From positions 13,446,515-13,510,514 of the forward strand of contig OX104131.1 in NCBI GenBank assembly GCA_944470555.2: a stretch of DNA of 64,000 nt, in the 5' to 3' direction. Below the pieces are notes generated by a model. That model was given only the letters and a program-made list of their open reading frames with translations. It had not been told where the DNA came from and did no database searches. Below, piece after piece: positions 52,040 through 62,200 of the stretch (positions within the stretch are counted from its first letter, which is position 1; each line of letters begins with the position of its first letter). A program made the translations under genes and the position numbers. This DNA is from Heterobilharzia americana (lineage: Eukaryota; Platyhelminthes; Trematoda; Strigeidida; Schistosomatidae).

Positions 52040-52920
52040 AATTACGTAATGCAGGTTAAATCTATGACAGAGTAGAAGGATGAATAAGGTATGCAGATGT
52101 AGTCACCTAATACAAAATGAATCTGTGGCAGACAGGGCTTTATGATGGCCATGTCAAAGATGAAGGTTGGACGTACCAATTCTGGCACGCATAACGCTAG
52201 TTTGAACTTCTGGACGGCAGGTGCTTCAGCTATTGACAGATGCTTTGATTTTAATCCTTTCCAGTAGTTTGATCGAACCCTGTAGAGAATTTTGAATGAG
52301 CTTCCGAAAGGAGCTAAGTGGCCTGAATTCATGAGGTGTTCTGTTATCGAACTGAAGATGCATCTCCGTTTTCCCTGTAAGGGTCGACCTCTTCAAGATT
52401 TTAAATGTATCATTTACTTATGTGAGCCAAATAAGTGGTTTGAAAGCGTTGGCAAAGATTATAGATTCAGTGTAAGACACGAAGAGGTTTAAAGCGATGG
52501 TGGACACCAGAGAACCTAATTCTATATCGCTTGTTGGTCTATATGATTTTCCTCTAAAAGTGAAAAGTGTCAGTTTCAGAGTTTTCATGATGAGGTTGAG
52601 GTTTGAAGGAGATCCATCAGATAACGTATAATCACACTGTATCAATTCATTGGTGAAATATAAACATTTTTCAGTGGAAGCGCAGGTATACAGTGAAAGA
52701 ACATCATAACTCATCATTATTTCATTCTATGAATAAGTCATTTTCTAGTCAAGTTCAGAAACACCCTAAAGCTGAGCTGAAAACATGACGTTGCAGAGGC
52801 TTGATGATGCAAGATATTACGATGGCACAAACTTCGGAGAGTTTGAAAAGTCCATTGTCGATCATAGACGGACATCAGTGCCTTGGAAGTGACAATGATT
52901 ACTGTACCTGTAATTGAAAT
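52040..52920 (-). mobile_element. Penelope-like element remnant (RT region), copy 2
   Basis: Minus-strand frame 52717-52418 reads 'MSYDVLSLYT', the Penelope-type motif A (FDVxSLYT), then 'FTFRGKSYRPTSDIELGS' and 'IALNLFVSY', matching the F-GK-YRQ-DGVAMGSPLGP and ANLFV blocks. Motif C follows as a stop plus VNDTF where YVDDTF is expected. Upstream (about 52780-52850) a weak 'LSEVCAIVISCIIKPLQ' resembles the block before motif A. Stops and the lost YVDD make it inactive. Plus-strand frames here are antisense. Confidence 0.75.
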
Positions 52921-55559
52921 CTAGCAGACAAATAGGCTCATAAAATATCTAACATTCTCTAAAAATAGCCAAATATGACACTGAATATTTCGAAAAAAGG
53001 TCAGCCTTTAAAACCTACGACAAGATAAAACAATCGTGACCACTTAGGTAGATACGGGATATGTGACGGTGACTATGAACTAAATTGATTATGATCGTAA
53101 TGCACTTGAACGTCTTTAATTCGGTCCTAATGAGGAAACCTAATTGGAAAAGCGTCGAGTAGTGAAGAAAAAGATTGAAATGAAAAAAAGTCAGCTTTTT
53201 AAAAGGACTGAGACCGTTCATCTGAGACTCATTGTGGTTCACTGAGAAATGCATTTCCACCCACTTGAATATGAAGTTCTAGTCAATATAATTGCTGACG
53301 TTCCTCATTTTTGTACATTACGTAAACCAGCAGTTAAATAATTGACCTAGATTGTGCAGTTCTTTATGTTCCCCAACAGGAGCGTTTCCTTTTCAAAATG
53401 ATTACTCTTACCGTTTGAAGTCAACTTAGGGGATTAATTAACCGTTGCATGACAGAATACGAATACATGAATGAGAAATACTCATCCATCCACTTCATCT
53501 TTCAAAAGAGTTGAACCGCATCAGTTTCCTGAATACGAGCAGATGTTTTCCAATTCCCATAAACTTTTAAAATAGTTCCCACAGAGAATGGAATTTACAA
53601 AGCCTTGGACGCTTTCGAAAATAAACAAGTAATCTATTCGTCTCTTGTAAGCTCAGCTTTTGTTATCAAGCCTGATTTTCTGTTTATCCGTATCACTGAA
53701 ATATTTCAAAGTTTTAGATCCTAGAAGTCGATTCAAAAGGTGATATCCTACCTACTGAGCATCTGTTCTTAAGAATACTCTGATCTTGCTTTTGACCTTT
53801 GATAGGGTCTTTGGTGTGTATTGCTGAGGTATTCCTTACTAGAACAAAACAGTTTTCTTAGGATTTAAGGCTTTTAACGCTTCTCGAACAGATGCCCTTC
53901 ATAAAAACCAACTGGAAAAACAATGAATCTGTTCTGATTCATTTAACACACCTTAAAATGTTTCTTGTCAAATTTTAATTAGAGCCAGTAATCATTTTCC
54001 TCCCTTTATACTTTTTCTCTAGGTTATTTAACGTTGTCAGACTAGAGGTTTATATTCAACTTCCCAGCGATATCATGAGATCATTTCATTTAACAAAGCC
54101 TGAAATATGTAATCAAATTACGAATAATTTTGAGGTTTAGATAGTAAATAAATAATCTAACTGCATACGTATAAACGAAAATATCTTGTAATCTGCATTA
54201 TAACAGACATTTCGTGTTGCATTCACTAGAAACATTTTCATCTACTCATTACCATCTTTCAGCCTTATTCACTCCTCCTTCAATCCCAGTATCCATAACT
54301 TCATGAGAATTAAGCTTCCGCAGATCTTCACACACTCTGAGTGAGCGTTTGGTATCCTCGGGTCATTTACTATCAACCTTGATGCTCCATGTATAAAGTG
54401 ACTAACTCAATACTCTGTGTGCTTGTATTTATGTATCTACTTATACATTTGGAGATAGACAAATAAATGTCTATTCGAATGTATCTTTAAATATTGTACA
54501 ACTGAGGAGAGCATGAAACTCTGCAGTATGTGATTCTTATTTTGACCTACAATTTTAACACATCTAGAACTCACAAAGACTTACTTTTTACTTTTCACAA
54601 AAAGTCTCCAGATTTTACTGTTTACCCCTTCCAAGTTTAAAAATACTTCTGGTTGCAAGATAAGTCAATAACCACTGATCATTTGTAGCAAAAAGGATTT
54701 TTTCAATCTACTAAAACCTCAATTCTGTGCTGCGACAGTAGAATGAGTGAATGGGACTGGAAAATATCCAAGCCACGAACTTGATAACAACAGTAATCTG
54801 CTTTTCATACCATTTTCATGAGATGAAAAGGAACTCAAATACAAATTAGAAGAAATAGCTAGATTGAAAGAGGCCAGGTGTTTCTCATTCAGATAAAAAA
54901 TTGTAGGTGGATTAGTTCAAGGAAGATTAATTCACAGCTTTTAGAAATCACGCTTCTATCCCTAATCAACCTTTGAATGAATTCTGTCGTGTTTACACAC
55001 ATCGTTCAAGCAGATGCTTCAGTGCAATCTGAGAATCTAGATATTCGGGACCACCTTCGTGAAACCAGATACAGTAAGATAAACAATAAAATGACAAGAA
55101 GAGGAAATTATCAGGTTGAAAAAGGACATCTTCCAAACTGTTAGGTATAACCACCATTCTACCATTAGCAATGTTGTTTGGTAACAGCTATTGCGAATTT
55201 TCACTAAGTGTGTTGGAATCAGGTTCATATCACTAGACAGAGGCAGATATGCAGTAAAAACACCGAGAATTGGGAGTTAAGAAGAATTTCGCATCATTCG
55301 ATGATATATTCATCACACAGTAAAACTCTAAACACACCTGTCTGAAAGTGACTGCATAGTCACAGTATATGACGTCGAGTTATTGCTTTCGTATGTAATT
55401 GACTCACAAAATCAACAGAGAACCTCACACACAGGTCCATCAACTCAAGCTACCACACAAAGAACAGGTGGATAGAGAAAAAAAATGATATTAAAGTAGA
55501 CAAAGTAGTATGAAAGAATAAACAATCTGAAGATAAAGGCTAGTGCAACTATTTAAGCC
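52921..55559. other. Unassigned stretch
   Basis: No supported gene or RNA. It could include the decayed N-terminal part of the minus-strand Penelope-like element, but I could not align it. Confidence 0.35.
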
Positions 55560-55885
55560 CTAGGAGACAACAGTGAGGGAATACGTCTGCTCCACTGTGA
55601 CCGATTTTCAGCCATGTTACCAAGATTCTTCAATCACTGATTTCGTACATCTCGAGGCCTCCAACCATGCAGTCTACAATGTCCAACAGGACTGCAACCA
55701 GCAGTAAGAGATTTCTTTTAGTGGTTTCAGGTCATAGTCTGGCAACCCTTAATCATCCTCCTACTTAGTCCAACTTCTCATGGTATGGCACGTGAAGGTA
55801 GGCGGTGGCTCGACAAGCGCATTGAATGTACAAGCCACCTCTGTTGCTTGAGGTCAGTACGTAATACTGTGGGTCATAGGATAAA
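55560..55885 (-). mobile_element. SR2-like RTE retrotransposon, C-terminal fragment
   Basis: On the minus strand, in shifting frames, the sequence gives 'RWLVHSMRLSSHRLPSRAIP' (RWLGHVLRM block), 'HGWRPRD' (GWGPRD block) and 'LKNLGNMAENRSQWSRRI' (the WLETLSDMAQNRSQW block), in the right order. This is the extreme C-terminus of the family whose RT part lies at 10.5-11.3 kb. Only the last 110 or so codons are present and several stops interrupt them. Confidence 0.75.
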
Positions 55886-57984
55886 ATTTAATTTCTTATC
55901 TTAATAACAAATATGTGGATGAAAAATATCTCCATAATCTCTGGAATATACATTCCCTCTTGAGCCTCATGAAGTAGCCTTAACAAGAAGTACATGTGTA
56001 GATCCTAAATCAGCTGATAGATGTGTACACATTTTCCTTCTGGAGTCATTTCTTTAGAGACAACTTGACTCATTGGCCGTCAAGAGAAATGACCACAAGT
56101 ATAGATGCAAAACAATTGAGCCTCGCTTAGAAAAGTTGTAAGCAGTGTATACTCAACGTTTTCATTTTTATTCAACACAGAATTGGCCTTTTTATTTTCT
56201 CCAGTCAGTGGACGATGTTTACATAACACGTCAGTTGACACAACTAATATAAACAAACCAACAAATACTGTCAGTTCAGGAGAAAATGTTCTGTTATATT
56301 TTCATTCATTTCAGCCTTTGTGTTTGATGATGGTACTCTCTGTTATTGTTTGTGTATTACTGAAGACTGAAATATTTTTTATTTACGGATACATGATAGC
56401 TCATCATCAATCACTTTCATCACATTTTACTTTCATTTTGATCTCATGAATGAAAAATTTCACCTGTTACAATGGAACATAAATAAAACGTTTTGTTTTG
56501 TGTGATGATACCTTTCATTGCTTACATCCCACTTCTTTTGACTTATCAAACAAAATTCATTCACAACTAAACACCTTCCATATTAAGACAACGATTTTTA
56601 TCCTGATGGCATGTATCATATGCAAAGATTAGAAGTAAACATACCTACTGTCCGTGTGAGAGCATTTTCACTTAGATCCAGTCTGTAAATTCACTCTAAT
56701 GCTCAGCAGAACCAGAATAACATGGAGGTATACTGCAAAGATAGAAATTCAGACACTTAGTAGATAATATGTTCAAAACTCCACCTAACTACTACTGATT
56801 CACTTATTTTGACATGGTACAGATAAGTAAGTAAGTATTGTTCATGTACCAGCGAAACCTGATGAATTGTTTATAGTGTTACCTGGACACAATGAATGAG
56901 TATTACAGGAATTAGTTTCTGGTGCATTCCCACCCATCATTTTCATGCATGGAGTAACCAACGTGCCACACAGCTTTTTATGGCCATATGTTGACCTTTT
57001 AGGTATTAGTGAACATATTTTCTCATCGTAACTGCAAATACGAACCAGCAATTTCTGAAAACTCTTCTTTGACAAGAGGATTTTCTTCACTGAAATGGCT
57101 TTTGTTAATTTTCTGCCCCATTGTTACTTGATGCTGACTATTTCATATTTTATACCAGTCTGCTTATGTATAAACCTAAACAGTGGATGGATGACGAATA
57201 TAGCAGTATAATATGAGCTTACCTTTTCTGTTTCGAGAGTTATTCGCAACTGATTACAACCCGAATACCACAAGACGTATACCTGCATTTTATGAAGTAG
57301 ACAATAAGTTCCGACTTTACTGTGATTTTTCTTCATATACTCCAACATTTAACTGTCTAATGTTTTGAATCCTCAATGCTTATTTGAGATCCAATCATGT
57401 GGTGTCGCTGATATTTCAAACGATTTCAATTACGAACAATCACAGTTAGCTGGTTCATCAGTATGAAATAATGTCATAAGTTTTTGTCTTCATGTGAAAG
57501 AAATTGGCATAGTGACATCTATGAAGACATTTTGTGGGGTAACTTTGACTATTATGATTCGAAGACAGTGTATCATTTGCTGAGACCCCACTGTCTGCAA
57601 CTGAGTTGCATTAATCATTTCGGCCACTGTGAAAAACACCATTCTGAATAAACACATTAATTTAATGTATTTTTCTGCCTTTTCCATATAACATGTTAAT
57701 GTATAATTGTTGAGCAAAGTTTTAATTCGAGTATGCACACTTTTGGAATAGAAAATACAAAAGAAATGTTAGGAATGCTCAACAGTTTGATAGTAAGACT
57801 GCCCGGGGAAACATTATTGTCGTAGACAAAGATCCACATCATTGAACGATACGAAATTCGATGAACAAGTAAACCAATGGAGAACAGGTTGGATTAATGG
57901 CCAATGTGAACACGTGTGCAACTCAAACATGATGTAAAGAATTCTTTGACATTTAAGATTTAGCAAGACAAAGTTGTTTAGTTG
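55886..57984. other. Unassigned stretch
   Basis: No supported gene, RNA or repeat recognised. Confidence 0.4.
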
Positions 57985-58255
57985 CTTGGTGTCAGTCGGC
58001 AGGAAGATCTAGTCCCGACTTTCGTGCTTGTCTGTACTCGTCAGAAAGTGTCTACAGTATCGATGTCCTGTTCTGGACTCGAACCCACGCCATCTGTTGT
58101 CCCACTCAATGACGTTACCACTGAACTACCTGGCCCATGGTCGATCTCCTGGATTACATTCATTGATGGTGGTCATTTTGTAAACTGAACGCTAGGATTC
58201 TGTCGGCACTCAGGACTAAACAACATGAGATCGATTACTCCTTGGTGACCAACCA
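57985..58255 (-). mobile_element. tRNA-derived SINE with clear box A and box B and hammerhead remnant
   Basis: Minus strand: box A 'tagttcagtggtaacg' (58128-58113) and consensus box B 'gggttcgagtcc' (58086-58075) are spaced as in a tRNA gene. Downstream come CTGACGAG (58044-58037) and GAAA (58023-58020), with AGTC/GACT able to form stem III around GG. Stem II and stem I no longer pair well, so cleavage is doubtful. The sequence up to about 58255 may belong to the same unit. It sits directly upstream of RTE copy 3. Confidence 0.7.
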
Positions 58256-58289
58256 CTATATAAAACAAATTATTTAAAACATGCAGTGA

Positions 58290-59307
58290 TACAGCAGTAA
58301 AACAAGGCTGTCTACTATCACCCATGATATTTCGGATTGTAGTGGATTGGATCATGCAGCAAACAGTGAGGAGCTCGAAGAGGGAGGTACGCTAGCTGGA
58401 CTGCGGAAAAGAACGTAGAAGTTTTAGATTTCGCCGATAACTTGTGTCCAATGTCGCACAAATTTAGAGATCTACAGGTGAAAACCAACAAGTTCACAGA
58501 AGAGGCACGGCAGCGAAAACCGGACTTCAAGTGAACGTAGAGAAGGCAGAGGTGATGAAGATATCCAACTAACCAACCAACCACCACCAACAACAACAAA
58601 CTCCAATCTCCATCAACGAGAGAAACTTGAAGGAAGAAGCCTCTTTCACCCACCCACCTAGGCAGCATCGCTCCAACTACAGGCGGCACAGGCACAGACG
58701 AGGACATCAAAACCAGCCAGGATCGGAAAGACAACAAGACAGGCGTTCATTAGCCTGAAACCAGTGTGGAGATCTTCTGCACTCCACTCAGCACAAAGCG
58801 TGAACAACACCAGGATTTTCAACACCAACGTCAGTCAAGTCAGTGCTTCTATATGGTTGAGAGACTTGGCGCGTTATGAAAGGCGTTTCCAACAAACTGC
58901 AAACATTCATCAACAACTGCTTACGCTGGCTCGTTACCGAAGGTCAGATGGCCAGAATAATATGAATAAGCAAGAAGGAACTCTGGGCTAGCAACGAAGC
59001 AAGAAGCTATCGCTGAACAAGTATGCATTGGAGGGAAGTGTAGATGGATTGAGCATACACCGAGAATGCCGACTGGTGATATCACGTGTCAGGCCAGGCT
59101 GTCGAGTGGAACGCCGATGGGAAGCAACGATTTGGACATCGGTGGAGATGGTGACATGGAGGAGATCGTGAGAGGAAGAAATGAGAGCTTGTGGTAGTCG
59201 TGGAGCCAGGTTGGAAAGATTTCAGAGAACAGAGTGCAATGGTGAAGTGCTACTGAAGCCGTATGTTCCACTAGGAACCCCAGGGATAAATAATAGTAAT
59301 TATAATT
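58290..59307 (+). mobile_element. RTE-like retrotransposon, copy 3 (5'-truncated)
   Basis: Starts inside the RT with 'VKQGCLLSPMIF' (about 58295) and continues through the motif C block (FADN at about 58430 instead of FADD, so one catalytic Asp is lost), 'KTNKFTEEA', the 'EVMKI' block, the RIGKA block (broken here) and the C-terminal region, ending in a TAATAG/TAATTA tail near 59290-59307. Frames shift repeatedly. It keeps about 240 bases more at its 5' side than copy 2. The minus-strand frame 58318-58737 is antisense. Confidence 0.85.
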
Positions 59308-60949
59308 GACGTTGAGTATTTCGTGAATATTTTAATCATAAGGAATTTCCTGTTTCCTTTTGTTCAACATCTGACACAAGTTGATCAACTGGGTTTCGGC
59401 AGAAATTTATGTTCGTCCGTAAATATTTGCAGTTTAATTTGGCTTATATCATGTAGCATAGATAACAAATTAACTCAAGAGTCTTGAAATGTCGTGTCTT
59501 CTCAAAGTATCTAAATTGTGGTAGCTTCTAGAGAAGCACCGAACATGTCTCGATTACCCACCTAGCAGACAAACTCAACACTATTAACACGGTTCCTCTG
59601 AGTGACACATACCTTCTCATATCTTCAAATGGTTAATCGTGATAAATTACTATACTGTCACTTATGCCAGGAATTACTTGGTACTCAAAAGACTAGAATT
59701 CGTTTCATTCATTGAAAAAAGTATAAAGTTCTGAGAAATATTATGATTTCTACAGTTAGATTTTTGGGTATATTCCTAACCAAGTAGTTCAGTTGAAAAA
59801 CGACTTTATTACTTGTTCAGACTAATTCGGTAAATTTTACAAGAGAATCGAAATTTACATGACGCAGAAGTATCGATCACCTCTCTGCTATATGCAGCGC
59901 ATTAGTTTTTCCTAGATTAACGCTACTATATTTTATTATCAATCACTAAATTGCTGTCATGAAAGGATCCATTGAAGTTCGTCCACTTACTTGTGAAGTA
60001 TCGCAAAGTTAAACTTCATAAACGTATGAAATTATTATCTTCATAACACCTGTTGTTTTAATCTTGTCTCCTTTTAGTTTTGTTTTCATAAGAAACCTTT
60101 TGATATGATGCATTTCATTGTCATGACAATTATATTCAATGATTTGTTTTGCCTAGGATTTCGTTTCATTGTTGACATCATACTTTGCTTGACTAGACAA
60201 ACCGGAATCATTCACACATTAAAACCTTCTACTATTAAAACCACAAATTTCATCCTGATGACAACTATTACCTACAAGGTTTGACGATGAGAATGTTTCG
60301 TTGAAATTAGATTGTTTCCAAACAGTCTTCTCGTTTGATAATTCATTTCGTCTCTTGACTGAACCGAAATAGCATCATGGTGTATGATAACTGTAATGTA
60401 GTATTTACGGTATAATATTTTAATGCCTGTATATAATTACTATTTATTGGTCGGTACCCTTAAGCCATAGACTGACTCCTCTGTCACTGAAGGGTACTAG
60501 TTTGTTTTCTGATACAGAAGATGGATGCATAGAATGATTACTGGGCTAACGAACTTTTGATTTATTTCCATTGATGAAATCTGTACACAAAGGGGAGAAT
60601 TTTCTGTAGAAATACTAAGGACAAGAATAATTTTTAGCAGATACTTGTTCCCAATTACCTTCTCTTCATGCTTTACACTTCTAAATTTAAGTGAATAATT
60701 GAAGTGCAATGCCCATGTAAGTCATATAGTGAATGCATTTCATCATTCTAACTGTCAGTATTATGGGTAAATGTAGATCACACCGAATGGATCTAAACTT
60801 TTCCCAAGTGGAATAGTAATCAGTCTGTAGTTAGTCGTACAATAAAATCAATTTGATCAGAAGAGTTGAAATCTAGTGGTAATGATCTACTTATGCACAC
60901 TTATCTGGACTATGCTTGAGGCCTACAGTATCCCTAAAATACAAAAGAA
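59308..60949. other. Unassigned stretch
   Basis: No supported gene, RNA or repeat recognised. Confidence 0.4.
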
Positions 60950-62200
60950 CTAAACTATTTATGCATTTTTTAATTGTTTTCCATAATCAATCTGACACAG
61001 TTTCAGTAGTGTACATGGATAAAGCCCTCTAGGTACGGTTTATGTTAGTGTCTCTACAGAAGCAGTTGAACAACTAAACATATACTGAAGTGGCTTGGTT
61101 ATGAATGTGACGTCCAATTTTAAGACACTGAATGATCTTCCAACAAATCTATTTATATGTCAATTTATTATATCTGAGGTAATATCACCTTTGAAAAATT
61201 CTTCTGAGATATAAAGCTCTTCATCTTCATAATCTTTCTAGGTTTCAACATGTATTTCATTTTGAAGTTTATTGTGTAGCTATTTTGCTGCAACGTTATA
61301 TTCAGCCTATTCATTCCTTCTTCCATATAGTCATCCAAATATATATTTCGTATTCTGTAACTAGGGCATTTGATCAGGTCACCTTTGTACTGAATCAGTG
61401 TGAAGCTATGGAAATGAATAAAGTGACCTTCATGTGTTATTTCTTGTGAAAATAATCGTCTTAACATGCCTATCTGTCCCCTTGATGAAGAGAATATCCA
61501 GGAACTGTCTCTTCTTCTGCTACTTTCCCGCAGGTGGACTTTATAACAAGGTGAAGAGTGTCACAAATATTCAGAAGCTTGTGTTCATTAAAGTCGTTGT
61601 CCCAAACGATGAAGGTATCATCTACATACTGATATTAATAGTTTGACTTCTCAAGCACGTCTGAAAAGTGGACCCCTTTCGAATTCCATTAGGAAAATAT
61701 CAACTGGTTGGGGACCAAGTGGAATTCCCAATGCAACCTCAACTACTTGCCTCTAAAATTCATTATTGAAAATAAAGTGAACGTTAATCTTGCATTCAGT
61801 GAATAATTGTTTGCATTTCAGATGCAATAAATATGGTTCGCCAATTTCAGACCTTTTATCCAAGTCATCTGTCGGAAACTTCCTTAATTTCTTCAAGATA
61901 GCTGTTATTATTACTTTGCATATTATTCTGTTAGGAGTTATTATCTAAGTAGCATAGTTAGATGCAAATTTGGGTCAGACAGCAATTTGTATTTATTTTT
62001 TATGCATATCAACCTTCTTGATGGTGCATAAATTGAATCTTTGAAGAATGAATCCTTAGATAGCCCTTGCTAAAGCATAAAATCAGTTGTTAGCAAGTAT
62101 TAGCAATCCTTCGGTTGTATGCCGGGAAACTCATTGCATAGAGTTTCATTGAATATAGATGAGCTTTTCAACAAGCAGCGTCGGTGATTTTTTTCGATCT
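60950..62200 (-). mobile_element. Penelope-like element remnant with RT and GIY-YIG trace, copy 1
   Basis: Minus strand, in order: 'NVHFIFNNEF' and 'VALGIPLGPQPVDIFLMEFE' (about 61775-61690; the AMGSPLGPVLADIFM block), an intact 'YVDDTFIVWDNDF' (61628 downward), the connector 'FTLIQYKGDLIKC' and 'NRLNITLQQNSY' in the frame 61467-61168, 'FKGDITSDIIN' (about 61170), and a cysteine-containing 'LFNCFCRD' with 'NINRT' (61080-61020), which fits the start of the GIY-YIG nuclease (C-CG-YIGRT). That RT-linker-GIY-YIG order is diagnostic of Penelope-like elements. Motif A upstream is not clear, and stops and shifts interrupt the frame. Confidence 0.85.
61168..61467 (-). pseudogene. Penelope-like RT thumb/linker fragment
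   Basis: A 99-codon open stretch in the minus strand covering the region after the palm. 'HFHSFTLIQYKGDLIKC' and 'MNRLNITLQQNSYTINF' correspond to blocks found between RT and GIY-YIG in this family. It is separated from the palm by a frameshift, so it is not a free-standing gene. Confidence 0.75.

Noticed and set aside
52292..52492. A 66-codon plus-strand open frame
   Set aside because: It is antisense to the Penelope-like RT remnant.
58318..58737. A 139-codon minus-strand open frame
   Set aside because: It is antisense to the RT fragment of RTE copy 3, whose plus-strand motifs are clear.
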